64,000 nt of DNA from Pyrenochaeta sp. MPI-SDFR-AT-0127 (Eukaryota > Ascomycota > Dothideomycetes > Pleosporales > Cucurbitariaceae): positions 62,001 to 126,000 of the forward strand of contig JAGTJM010000002.1 in NCBI GenBank assembly GCA_020747015.1. The letters run 5' to 3'. Both the position numbers and the translations under genes were made by a program. This document shows, one piece after another, positions 56,263 through 64,000 of this stretch. Positions within the stretch are counted from its first letter, which is position 1. Every line of letters begins with the position of its first letter. The notes beneath the pieces were generated by a model. That model was not told where the DNA came from. It saw nothing but the letters and a program-made list of their open reading frames with translations, and ran no database searches.

Positions 56263-57642
56263 TTAGCCCGAACCGTCTCTGCAGACAGCCCGATACGTAT
56301 CGTGAGCCTTTGCGCTTGCGTCGTGAGCCGTCAAACCGCTCCTCATAAACATGTTTGTGTACATTTTTATGATAATCGGCATGAATTCTTTCTCAACACG
56401 ATTCAAAATCTTTTCCCTCTTCTCTGCTGCCGTTTGCTGAGAACTGATCATGCGTTCCTGCGCCTGATTGGCTTGCTTTAGTTCTTCAAACTTCGTCTAT
56501 AGATTACGTCAGTAGTATCCTTAAGTGGGGATTTTGAAGCGTCACGGACCCCTTGCAATGCTCTCTCATGCTTTAGAGATTCAATCTCTCTGGTCAGACT
56601 TTCCATCGTCCCTTGAAGCGTGCGATAGTTGCTGAGATCTTGTTCTAGTATCCTCACCCGCTTTTCCGCCACTTCATGCTTAAGTGAAAGATTAGTCCAA
56701 TCCTCTCTAACGTGATTGTACTTCTCCTTAAGCTCATCATGATCCCTTACAAGTACCGCATGTTCGTTTTGCGTCTGTTGATAGAAGCCCAGCAGTGAGA
56801 TTTGCTGTTCTACGTCAGTAGCATTCAATTAAGTGGGCCTGGAAATTGTTACCTACCTCATGCATGGGAATAGATGTAGTGTTATCCTTGGCATGTGCAT
56901 TCTGGGGAGAGATAGCATGTGCTACAGCATTGTTCGGAGACAGGCTACGTTTACAAGGTATCAAGCGATCATCACCAATCGTCCTCCGCTTGTCCAACAA
57001 AGTCATTCTTCTCCTAATATTTGCTTCAACAGCCTTGAGAGTCTGTGCAAACGTCTTTGCGCTCGCACCCCGGTCTGTATACCAGGGTGTGGCTCTGCCA
57101 TCGAAGTAACCGGCAAGTAGCAATGCAATCCTGGTAAGAAGTCCAATTCGACATCCCCATGGATGCCATTTCCCACGGGTAGTCTTCGCATCTACCACCA
57201 GGTCGGTCCAGGACTCGAATCGAATAGACAGGAATTCGGGGGTTTCCATGTAAACAGGAACCATACGCTTAGAAAGACCGCTCGAGATTTCCTTGAAGTC
57301 TGTAACGCTGATACTGCCATCTGCTGTATTCGACTTTCTCAAGTATGCCCATACAAATACATCTCTGTTCTCTGGCGCGGTACCTTTGCCATGACCTGTG
57401 TTTTGTTCTGTATGTTTGAGTCTACCTACGCGGATTCGACCAGGGTAATAGACGCTATCAGTAGAGCTGGGGTAAGGAGAGCAAGTTCGTTCTATAAGCG
57501 CAATATTGATGCAGTTGGGGTCGAGCCATTCGAGAGTTGGTATTGGTAGTCCTTCGGTAGCTGCACGCTGCTCCAGGTCTAAGATATTGTGTTTTCGGCT
57601 ATCAGGATTGACCTCGATAAGCTGCCCACGTAAATTTGACAT
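56263..57642 (-). CDS. Orphan protein with C-terminal coiled coil, 427 residues
   Basis: Three exons (56853-57642, 56550-56809, 56263-56496; introns 43 and 53 nt) encode 427 residues. Both introns carry CTACTGAC branch-like sequence near the acceptor. The N-terminal 180 residues form a globular-looking domain (for instance KWHPWGCRIGLLTRIALLLAG and the nearby GRATPWYTDRG), followed by a basic, Ser/Asn-rich linker (RRRMTLLDKRRTIGDDR). After the first intron comes a long heptad-rich region (residues about 265-390) typical of a coiled coil. There is no signal peptide. I do not recognise a family. The start at 57642 is chosen over an upstream in-frame codon because the frame before it is short and poor. 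Oligomerisation is likely from the coiled coil; function unknown. Confidence 0.7.
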
Positions 57643-59014
57643 GGTGTAATGCGCAAACAATTGGATGCGGCATGGATAGACGTGAGTGGAATGCGGGCTA
57701 TGTACCTGGCAAGATAGTACAAGTAATTTATGCTGAACGAAAGGGTCAAGGATGTTAAAATTCTGGTGTGAGCCTTCTTGTTTCCTGACAGATTTTGAGA
57801 TGAAAAGTGTTCACACACCGGTAGCTTGTCTCTTGCATGCATCTAAAAGTAAATAACATGCAAGGGAAACCAAACAATATCACGGCCATTACTAGTGCAA
57901 TAGAGTTTGCTAGAACTGAATTACCACACTTGCTAACGACCTCGCGCCATGATGCTGTGCAACATGTTTTTGGATGTCGTGCAAGGATGCAACCATGATA
58001 TTGTCTCCATCACTTTATTCTGTCTGCTCAGATGAGGTTATGGACTACAAAACCTAGTGTAGCGCTCCGTCGCTATGCCTGGGTCTGTGAGGCTAAATGT
58101 CCGTCTAATTACAGTCAAACTATGAAGAACTTGTGAAAGATCAAAGGGCGTATCTTGAAGAAACTACCAAGCCCCGCCTGACTCAAAGTAAGTTTGTAGG
58201 CCAGTCAGACTTGCAGCGCGACACCTTGATGCTGAGCGGTCAACGCTCAGGCAGCAGCCAAACATCCTCGTTTACAGGAGCAGCAGTTTGCGCAATAGCT
58301 TGCTGTCTAACTTGCTGTTTAACTTGAAGCCTTTCGCATCATCCGAGCAAAGAGACTAGACACGTTCACAGATAAAGTATGGTTTGTTCCGTTCCATCTT
58401 CCACATCCAGCGTGAGTTTGCAAGTCAAGCTGAATCCTAGAAAAATCTCAATCACTAGCATATCGATATCGATAATAACATAATGTAATTAACTACAGAT
58501 ATCGTTTTTGTACCTTTGAATCCCACTCCTTGAATCATGATGATTAGAAACCGATATCGACCAGGCAATTTGCAGCGATGTCTTCATCGATAGACTAAGG
58601 CATTAGGAACAGCACAAGGTGCAACCTGACAACGAAAGCGAAATCCGGGGGTTCATGACCTCCCAGACGCACTTCAAGTCTGCCAAGTAAGCCAGCAGAC
58701 TCCGCACGTAGATGAACTCGAGCAAACGATCTGAGATGATAATCACGGGTGCACAGGCGATATTGTTTGAAAAAAGTGTGAAAAGTTCAATTTGCAGTAC
58801 TCATGGGCTAGAGAATTTTGATAAAATACGAGGTCCAAACGCCGAAGTCCGAAACTCCTACCCCTGCCAGGAAGCAATGAGACAGGCCAGGGTGTAGAAC
58901 ATGATGACGCTGATATACACAGATTATGGGACAGAAAAAGCGAAAGTGGTGAGGGAGTCTGACGCTGTCTCGCCAATAAAGCGCCCATCTTAGGCTTGAT
59001 GCATCAGTGCAGGT
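57643..59014. other. Intergenic region, no gene supported
   Basis: About 1.37 kb. Only short frames; a small repeated CTTGCTGTYTAACTTG motif occurs near 58299-58327. The promoter of the coiled-coil gene is on the left and the 3' flank of the gasdermin-like gene on the right. Confidence 0.45.
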
Positions 59015-59815
59015 TTAGAATCCGCCGATTCCGTCCTCAGAGTCTGAGTAAGAGGAGCTGTAGCTGGCATCTGTGTACTCTTCCTCGGGCGCGATACCAG
59101 CTAGTGCTCTCAGCTCCATAGCTTGAAGCGGCTTGCCAAGGCCAATGGAGAGCTGCGTGTCTTCTTCCTGAAGCGAGTGGTAGCTCCATGTGTAGTTGAG
59201 GTCTTCGACACAGTGAGGCTCACTGGATGCGCCAATACGGCACTTGACCTTGAGGAGTTCGACCGCAAGAATCGATTCGTCCGTGTCTTTATCGTTACCG
59301 TTGTCGAGGCTCGATGCCGAATCTACCCGTCGAACGGGAAGGCGATATTGCGAAGCCTTAGCCTCGGCTACTACGCCATGCTCAACAATAGCACGTTTGA
59401 AAGATGGGTTCTTCAGGGTCTGAACACCCGTGACAAAGTAGACTGGCCTGTTCTGGTACGCCATCTTGCGGAGAAACGATCGAGTGGCGCTGTCTTGGCG
59501 AAGCGTGTTGAAAACTGTGGCAGGCTTATCGATGGTGGTATGGGACATTTGGTCTGCATTTAACAAGAGGAGGTTTTCGTGTGAATAGTGAGGTTGCCCA
59601 GATAGTTTGGATACGAAGCGGGTAGAGGTGAAGCGACCATACTCGTCATGGGCGACAGTATCTTCATACTTGGACTGGACATGGGACTGTTTGTAGGCTA
59701 GTGCCGCGGAAGGCTTCAGGGAGGCAGAGTCGGCATACAATGGGTCGGTCAGTAGTTGGCCCAGAGAGATGGTGCTCGAGGGGAGTGGTGTCGGAAGCAC
59801 GAGAAGTCGAGACAT
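59015..59815 (-). CDS. Candidate fungal gasdermin-like protein (RCD-1/HET-Q1 type)
   Basis: A single exon encodes 266 residues, close to the size of known fungal gasdermins. The start (MSRLLVLPTPLP) is the first ATG and reads straight into family-like sequence. The order of elements resembles the pore-forming gasdermin N-domain as I know it: an LLVLP start with a G-x-LLTDP turn, a first strand pair, a helix with FLRKMA followed by the strand PVYFVTGVQTL, a short variable insertion, then a strand ILAVELLKVKC. The last 25 residues are an acidic Glu/Ser/Tyr/Asp tail that could act as a cleavable inhibitory end. Such proteins cause regulated cell death or allorecognition in fungi after proteolysis. 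No protease gene, the usual partner, is seen in the window. The assignment is from pattern memory, with no alignment made. Confidence 0.5.
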   Translation of the reverse strand: MSRLLVLPTPLPSSTISLGQLLTDPLYADSASLKPSAALAYKQSHVQSKYEDTVAHDEYGRFTSTRFVSKLSGQPHYSHENLLLLNADQMSHTTIDKPATVFNTLRQDSATRSFLRKMAYQNRPVYFVTGVQTLKNPSFKRAIVEHGVVAEAKASQYRLPVRRVDSASSLDNGNDKDTDESILAVELLKVKCRIGASSEPHCVEDLNYTWSYHSLQEEDTQLSIGLGKPLQAMELRALAGIAPEEEYTDASYSSSYSDSEDGIGGF

Positions 59816-61228
59816 AATGTTGAAGATCGCTAGTGGTAATATCAGAAAGGTCTGAGGTAGGTGCGACGAAAGACAGATAAGACAGTCTTGGGCCCAGGAG
59901 CTATTAGAAGTATTGGTCCGGCCTTGGGTTGTGTTTGTGAGTTCCAGCTGTAGGTCTGGCAGTGGGCTGCACAGCTATTAAGATATATCTCAATCTAGAT
60001 GTCAGCTCATACACCTCGCTATAGCACTATACTCTATTCAAACACAGGTATGCATTAGCAAACGGATATGCGTCGTAAGATGCCTGAACCTGGTGTGACA
60101 GACAGCGATGCCTACTCGGCTGTCATCGGTCGTCCGGGATCTCTAGGGCTCGATGCGAGAATGTACGCCATTGTTGCATACCAATTCATCCCGGATTGCC
60201 CCGCATCACGAGTGCTTTTACCTGGTTGGTTGAATAAGACCGGGAATGCTCGGTCAGGCGAATTGGTGATGGCTCTGAATGGCGGTCTGATGGATATCGG
60301 CTGACATGTTCTGAGATGATTCGGATCCGAGGGTAAAGTGTTTGCACACCATGCACCCTTCCGGATCCGGAATACCGACGCCGGGATGTGCTGCAACGCA
60401 GCAAGGATCCCAACAGCTGTCGTTTGTGTGGTCAAGAAGAGTGAAATTTACGAGAGAGCAGACATGTATGCCCCTACCTAGTATTAACTCACCGACGCCA
60501 GTCATACGCGAAAGCGGGGATATGTGGTGAGGGAGGGCCTAGTATATTGGCGTCTGCATCAATGTTTGCAGAAGGCAGTGGCTATCGTCTCGAAATGAAG
60601 CGTTTCGAGGATTCACAGTCAGTATGCTCGCGATACTGATGGAGTGATTGTTTTGGGGCATGGAGTCTTGATCGTGTCGAGGTGCATAATTGCAATCTGA
60701 TGGGTTGGCCATTACTCTTGGAACAGTCTCGACAACAGCAGGCACGCTGAACAACTGCGCCGACTTGAGAAAGCTCTAGGCGCGGGGAGCACAATGCTGA
60801 TGGGTATGAGGAAAAGAAGCCTCGTCTCGCTTTAGGCATAATTAGACATTGGACTTGGTGTCACGTGTACGGGGTTGGGAATGGGTGGTGTGTGAGTGGA
60901 GCGGAGAATTGTCGCGTGTGCTCGGCGGTTGGCAGTGGCGCTGCGTCAGTGGCTGCGGGGATTGAGCATTGCACAACATTTTTTATTACTGGCATTATTC
61001 CCTTTGACAGGCGCGACACGCTTGTCGTCATGGCCACCGATTGTGTGTCCTCCCTCCGTCACCGTCGACCATGCCTGAGATGCTGATGAGCCGCATGGCC
61101 TGGACGCCTGTGGCTCAAGGATGCGTTCGGCAGCGCCGGATACATGTCACTGCCACAGCCGGACGAGCGTGTACCGCAGATGACATGTGCATGTCGTGCC
61201 CACAATTGCTACCGATACACTGACGGCC
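59816..61228. other. Intergenic region upstream of two divergent genes
   Basis: About 1.4 kb between the candidate gasdermin and the lipase gene, which point away from each other. GC content rises toward the right. Open frames on both strands are frequent but unsupported. Confidence 0.45.
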
Positions 61229-64000
61229 ATGGCCACGACTGTCATGGCAGAGGGAGCGCCCCAGACGACGACTTGTCACACGCGCCGCCAGAATGCGCTT
61301 GCCGACATTCAGTTCGCCTCCATCATCGATGACGACCTGACGCCGTCCGAGGACGAGACGCCCGACGAACGACTTGTGCTGCTCGAAAGGGTGCAATCCG
61401 CCATTGGAGTCAGCATTGGGCAGGAACAGACGCGCCTGAACTCGCCAAAGACGCCTGCGGCCGAAAAGGCTGCGGCATTGGACGACGCTGATGGCGGGGC
61501 GCTCTTCGAAGGCTGGGAGGACCAGGCTGCTCCTGCTGATACCACGACCCATGTCAGGGCGAGCCCGCATGTAAAGGCCCATGGAGAAGGCCCTGCTGAA
61601 GACGAGGACACAAGCAGACGGGAGTTGGACAGAAGCAATGTCGACCGGCTGCGAGAAAAGCAACGCCCATCACGCCTTCCCTCACCCTGGCGTGCCGGCC
61701 CAAAGACCTTTCAAAACAAGGTCAATGACCACCGAGCAGTACTCCGGCAACACCTACAGACAGGACGACGGCGGGCATCCTCGGGAGGCTCCATGTCCGA
61801 GGCCATGCGCAAGTACATGCCCTTCACCCTGCCGTCGTCGCTGTCCAAGTCCTACAAAGACCTCCACTTTTCACTACCCAGCTTCTCAGCGCTATCTTTG
61901 GACACCGAGCGGGGTCGCTTTGCGCCAGACGCCCTTGACCGGAGAAGGCGAGGGACCTTCGCAAACGGCACACCGCTGAGCGGTATCCCTCAGCATGACG
62001 GTGGCTCCCAGTCGTCGCTGCAGCGCCGCAGAAGCGTATCAAGAGGCAGTGTGAGCCCACCCAGATTCGCCAACACGGCACCCATCCCACAGCGCGAGTT
62101 TGGCAACGGAAGCAGTGTTTCAATAGTAAGCCCGCCATTACACCATGAACGACATGACCGACCGCCACCCAGGCTTCGACGGTCTAATTCGGAAGGATCA
62201 CTACTCGTCTACCGCACCGGCTCGCTTGCTTCGTCCCTGGGTGACGACACCCGCTTCGAGAGTGTACAAGAACAGGTGAACAGCAGATTAAAGGCAATCC
62301 GAGACAGCTGGCAAGATTCGAACTTCAAGCTGCCTAGTCCGTCGTTTCCTAATTTTAGTTTTGGTTCCCGGGAAGATCTCTTCAAAAACAGATCTGGTAG
62401 CGTCACGCCCAAAGCTCGTGAATTCGGCGACAGCCCCACACATCGCGTCAGCTTTCGTGCCACCATCCCGTCGTCCATCTCGCATAGTGCGACCACAAAG
62501 TCAAAACGGGCTCCGCTGAGAGAGAACACTGCTGACACTGAGCCCTACCCTTTCTTCACGCAAGCCTTGCAAGAGCTAGAGGGAGACTTGGTCATTCTGG
62601 GAGGCTATCGAGGCTCCATCCTTCGCTCTGCAGAACCTCCCAACCGTCAGCTGTGGGTGCCTATCAAAGTCGGCTTGAATCTGCGCAAAGTTGATCTTGA
62701 GGTTCCTCTAGATCCAGACGCTGATGAACGAATGGAAGAAACCATAATTCCAAGTGGCATGCTCACCCACATTGGACCCGTGGATATCTCGAAGCGTCTC
62801 TTCAAGCGTCTGAAAGCGTGCGAAAATGTTAGGACTGGTAAGCTGAGAGTTCACAACTACGGTTACGATTGGCGACTTTCTCCCCATTTCCTGAGCCGAC
62901 GGATGATCCAATTTCTCGAGGGCCTTCCCTGCAACCAGCCTGGCGTGTCTGGTGAAAAGCGCGGTGCTATCGTGCTCGCACATTCTCTAGGTGGACTAAT
63001 CACTCGCCATGCTATCAATCAAAGACCAGAACTCGTTGCTGGAGTTGTCTACGCTGGTGTGCCTCAAAGATGTGTTAATATCCTCGGGCCTTTCCGCAAT
63101 GGGGACGATGTTCTCCTTTCGTCTCGTGTGCTCACTGCGCAGGTTAATTTCAGCATCCGTACATCTTACGCTCTGCTACCGTTGGATGGAAAGTGTTTCT
63201 TCAACAAGCATACCAAAGAGGAGTACCCTGTCGATTTCTTTGACGTCAATACTTGGAAGGAGTGCCGCTTGTCGCCGTGTATAGCAGCACCTGTGCCACG
63301 CCCCGAACAACCAAAAGACAGTAGCTTCAGCGTCAGCGGCTTGATGAGCGCAATGTCTCAGGCACTGCCCACCTTTCCGACTCGTAAGGGTAGCTTCAGC
63401 TTAAACAAAATGTCACAGTCGAATGCTCTATGTTCAGGATCTGCTACCAACGACTCAACGAGGGACGTAGTGGACATAGCCCGCGGCACAGGAGACAAGG
63501 TCGCAGAAGGTGGTGCACAAACTGCAGGCATGGAGCCACAGATGGGTCAAGGACATCAGATGGAGACATCAAATCCGCCAAATCCTGCAACAGCTGTCAC
63601 AATTCCGTACGACAAAGCTATAGAGTACTTGACTCGCACTCTTGCAGAGACAAAAGCTTTCAAACAAGAATTGGCACATATCCCAGCGCATACAGCAGCG
63701 AATTCATATCCACCCATCGCCCTTATCTACGGCAAGTCAACACCAACAGTCTATGGTGCCAAGGTCGAAAGTCGTGAAGTCATCAATCGAGCTGATGTAT
63801 ATGACGAACTTGCTTTCGCGAGTGGAGACGGCGTTGTGCTTGCAAAGGCGGCTATGGTTCCAGATGGTTACTCCGTGGTGAAAGGTGGCGTTGTCTCGAG
63901 TGATCGAGGACATGTTACTTTGCTCGGTGATCTCGAGGCCGTTGGACGGTGTCTCCATGCTGTCATTCAAGCAAGACGCAATGGTGTTGGGATGGGCGAA
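61229..64000 (+). CDS. LCAT-like lipase/acyltransferase, 3' end outside window
   Basis: The frame is open from the ATG at 61229 to the window end, giving at least 924 residues in one exon. Residues 1-430 are disordered and rich in Ser, Arg, Pro and Asp. Then comes an alpha/beta-hydrolase domain of the lecithin:cholesterol acyltransferase type: nucleophile Ser586 in LAHSLGGLITRHAINQRPEL, probable acid Asp867 in ASGDGVVLAKA and His895 in SDRGHVTLLGD, in LCAT order. The GVVYAGVPQRCVNILGPFRNGD block is shared by fungal relatives. No signal peptide or N-terminal anchor is visible, unlike Lro1, so it probably acts as an intracellular phospholipase or acyltransferase. A GT-AG pair at 62126-62172 is not used, because splicing would cause an early stop. 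Start chosen by GGCCATGG context. Confidence 0.85.
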   Translation, partial: MATTVMAEGAPQTTTCHTRRQNALADIQFASIIDDDLTPSEDETPDERLVLLERVQSAIGVSIGQEQTRLNSPKTPAAEKAAALDDADGGALFEGWEDQAAPADTTTHVRASPHVKAHGEGPAEDEDTSRRELDRSNVDRLREKQRPSRLPSPWRAGPKTFQNKVNDHRAVLRQHLQTGRRRASSGGSMSEAMRKYMPFTLPSSLSKSYKDLHFSLPSFSALSLDTERGRFAPDALDRRRRGTFANGTPLSGIPQHDGGSQSSLQRRRSVSRGSVSPPRFANTAPIPQREFGNGSSVSIVSPPLHHERHDRPPPRLRRSNSEGSLLVYRTGSLASSLGDDTRFESVQEQVNSRLKAIRDSWQDSNFKLPSPSFPNFSFGSREDLFKNRSGSVTPKAREFGDSPTHRVSFRATIPSSISHSATTKSKRAPLRENTADTEPYPFFTQALQELEGDLVILGGYRGSILRSAEPPNRQLWVPIKVGLNLRKVDLEVPLDPDADERMEETIIPSGMLTHIGPVDISKRLFKRLKACENVRTGKLRVHNYGYDWRLSPHFLSRRMIQFLEGLPCNQPGVSGEKRGAIVLAHSLGGLITRHAINQRPELVAGVVYAGVPQRCVNILGPFRNGDDVLLSSRVLTAQVNFSIRTSYALLPLDGKCFFNKHTKEEYPVDFFDVNTWKECRLSPCIAAPVPRPEQPKDSSFSVSGLMSAMSQALPTFPTRKGSFSLNKMSQSNALCSGSATNDSTRDVVDIARGTGDKVAEGGAQTAGMEPQMGQGHQMETSNPPNPATAVTIPYDKAIEYLTRTLAETKAFKQELAHIPAHTAANSYPPIALIYGKSTPTVYGAKVESREVINRADVYDELAFASGDGVVLAKAAMVPDGYSVVKGGVVSSDRGHVTLLGDLEAVGRCLHAVIQARRNGVGMGE

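Noticed and set aside
61115..61663. Minus-strand frames of 109-182 codons opposite the lipase gene
   Set aside because: Shadows caused by GC-rich codon use of the real plus-strand frame.
62126..62172. 47-nt GT-AG candidate intron in the lipase gene
   Set aside because: Removing it leads to a stop five codons later, whereas the unspliced frame stays open and family-like.
1..64000. tRNA, rRNA and transposon search by eye
   Set aside because: No B-box-like GGTTCGANTCC in a plausible tRNA context, no rRNA segments and no transposase motifs or long terminal repeats were recognised; a program such as tRNAscan-SE would be decisive.

Overview
The window looks like a contig piece from a filamentous ascomycete (Pezizomycotina), most likely a dothideomycete such as a member of Pleosporales. 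The class-level guess is inference. The evidence is many genes on both strands broken by one to three short GT-AG introns (mostly 47-80 nt, a few near 34-43), two Zn2Cys6 regulators, a DUF3176 membrane protein, a DUF8021-like secreted protein, a Pex22 peroxin, a D-arabinono-1,4-lactone oxidase and a single BRCT-WGR-PARP protein, a combination typical of filamentous fungi. I found no tRNA, rRNA, intact transposon or CRISPR-like array.

Layout. 0-8 kb: a dead allantoate-permease-type MFS transporter (cut by the left edge), a secreted DUF8021-like protein, a RING protein, an isochorismatase-type hydrolase and a possible 74-residue protein. 8-18 kb: a long empty stretch, an intronless 739-residue orphan, the lactone oxidase, a cysteine-motif gene with apparent frameshifts and a fungal orphan of 352 residues. 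18-28 kb: a DUF3176 membrane protein, then a compact carbohydrate-use cluster: a GH3 beta-glucosidase and a sugar/H+ symporter on a shared divergent promoter, followed by a Zn2Cys6 regulator. 29-42 kb: conserved housekeeping genes (eIF2B gamma, Pex22, PARP, prolidase) with a microprotein and an F-box protein. 42-49 kb: a lineage-specific-looking block with an F-box-like/ankyrin protein and two 381-residue proteins with hydrophobic N-termini. 50-54 kb: a secreted cellobiose-dehydrogenase-like GMC flavoenzyme convergent with a second Zn2Cys6 regulator. 55-64 kb: a gene interrupted by an in-frame UAG, a coiled-coil orphan, a candidate gasdermin-like pore-former and an LCAT-like lipase that runs off the right edge.

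The genes suggest plant-biomass or glycoside use: an intracellular beta-glucosidase with its own transporter and regulator, plus a secreted GMC oxidoreductase with a regulator. Housekeeping genes are interleaved with accessory genes. Three genes carry disabling lesions (MFS transporter, cysteine-motif gene, UAG-split gene), so the accessory part of this locus appears to be decaying. The most interesting single gene is the candidate fungal gasdermin at 59.0-59.8 kb.
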